A DNA stretch of 64,000 nucleotides. Source: Dyadobacter sp. CY343. GTDB taxonomy: Bacteria > Bacteroidota > Bacteroidia > Cytophagales > Spirosomataceae. The notes beneath the pieces were generated by a model that ran no database searches, was not told the DNA's origin, and was given only the letters and a program-made list of their open reading frames with translations. The stretch covers positions 496,001-560,000 of the forward strand of contig NZ_JAJUXK010000001.1 in the NCBI RefSeq assembly GCF_021390335.1, written 5' to 3'. Below are positions 63,412-64,000 of this stretch, one piece after another. Numbering within the stretch: position 1 is the stretch's first letter; every line of letters begins with the position of its first letter. Made by a program: the position numbers and the translations under genes.

Positions 63412-64000
63412 TCAAAACCAGTACTTATCAGAGCCAGCGGCGGGCGTCCATTTATTTTTCGGTTCGAAATGCTCCCAGATAATCGCCGAAACCTTCCTGA
63501 TCAGCGCATAGCCTTCATTCTGCCGCTGCCAGCTCTCGTCCTTCTGGTTTTTGGTAGTAATGCAAAAAACATATTCTCCGTGCGGTGCATGCACAACAAC
63601 TACTTCCGATCTTGACTGGTTTACTGCCCCGTTTTTCGCGGCGGTACTGATATATGGGGGAATTTGGGAAAGCGCCTCTCCGTCCCAGAACTGCATTCCA
63701 AGGTAGCGGTACATTCTGGCGCTCACAATCGGGTCGATCGCTTTTCCGGCACGGATCATCGCCACCAGTTCGGCCATTTCCCGCGGCGAGGTCTGTCCCC
63801 ACCCGTATTTCGCCTGCCCCTCCTTTCGGCCGGGCGTTCTCGAATTCACGCGCGTTATCGCAAATCCACTATTTGAAAGCCATTCATTGATCGCGGCACC
63901 GCCGCCTGCCATCGCCTGCAACCAGAGGCTGCCCGTGTTGTCGCTGATGGAGATCATCAGGTGTACGATTTTTGGCAGGGCGATCTTGGTGCTGTCGCGG
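63412..64000 (-). CDS. Class A beta-lactamase-like serine hydrolase (partial, runs off right edge)
   Basis: The frame is open to the right edge (about 195 residues visible). It has the Ser-Asp-Asn box (MISISDNTG), the region RTPGRKEGQAKYGWGQTSPR with the omega-loop-like Pro-Gly-Arg, and a Lys-Asn-Gly triad element (AKNGAVNQSR) followed by EYVFCITTKN. The SxxK nucleophile would lie outside the window. The family includes true beta-lactamases and related secreted hydrolases; the Lys-Asn-Gly in place of Lys-Thr-Gly suggests the latter is possible. Confidence 0.78.
   Translation of the reverse strand, partial: RDSTKIALPKIVHLMISISDNTGSLWLQAMAGGGAAINEWLSNSGFAITRVNSRTPGRKEGQAKYGWGQTSPREMAELVAMIRAGKAIDPIVSARMYRYLGMQFWDGEALSQIPPYISTAAKNGAVNQSRSEVVVVHAPHGEYVFCITTKNQKDESWQRQNEGYALIRKVSAIIWEHFEPKNKWTPAAGSDKYWF

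Overview
The window looks like a chromosomal segment of a Cytophagales bacterium (Bacteroidota), probably close to Dyadobacter. The assignment rests on protein families (two TonB-dependent receptors, a family of ~800-residue ABC permeases with two FtsX domains, Wzi, GH127), on TAnnTTTG-type promoters and on moderate GC. It is inference; no rRNA or marker gene is present.

Left part (1-18 kb), metabolism and regulation. A receiver-domain response regulator is cut by the left edge. A phosphodiesterase/ethanolamine-permease pair, an APC amino-acid permease, a small lipoprotein, a membrane histidine kinase and a HAD phosphatase follow. A TPP riboswitch precedes a thiamine salvage operon, thiM-thiE-thiD-tenA. 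Then come a TonB-dependent receptor, a flavin/PLP-fold stress protein, a LEA-type protein, a GH127 glycosidase and a sigma-54 response regulator with REP-like palindromes upstream.

Central and right part (18-62 kb), the main feature. One membrane-fusion protein, one ABC ATPase and thirteen paralogous 790-819-residue permeases lie on the plus strand. They form four blocks (permeases 1-2, 3-6, 7-12 and 13). Each block is preceded by a palindrome TGTCCG-N4-CGRACA, usually with a second, often degenerate, copy 20-21 bp away, and then by a TGGYAYA element 50-74 bp before the first start codon. The divergently transcribed sigma-54 regulator next to the first block is the obvious candidate activator. 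I infer a single sigma-54 regulon in which many interchangeable permeases may share one ATPase and one adaptor.

The block junctions hold unrelated genes: a RelE/ParE-type toxin-antitoxin pair, a PIN-toxin pair, a CpxP-like protein, a second TonB-dependent receptor, an AAA/DUF4143 ATPase and a Wzi-like protein.

The gene junctions also carry two families of short variable repeats: 7-8-bp purine repeats (GGAGGAAN) and 7-bp repeats (TNNTAGC). They start at or within a few bases of stop codons and end just before start codons, often as inverted pairs. One inverted purine pair encloses a four-helix-bundle (23S-IVP/Avd-like) gene; other pairs enclose nothing. This looks like a family of small repeat elements, possibly mobile.

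Right end (62-64 kb). A lipoprotein resembling the zinc chaperone AztD lies behind a TGCAACA-type inverted repeat that overlaps its promoter, and a class A beta-lactamase-like gene is cut by the right edge.
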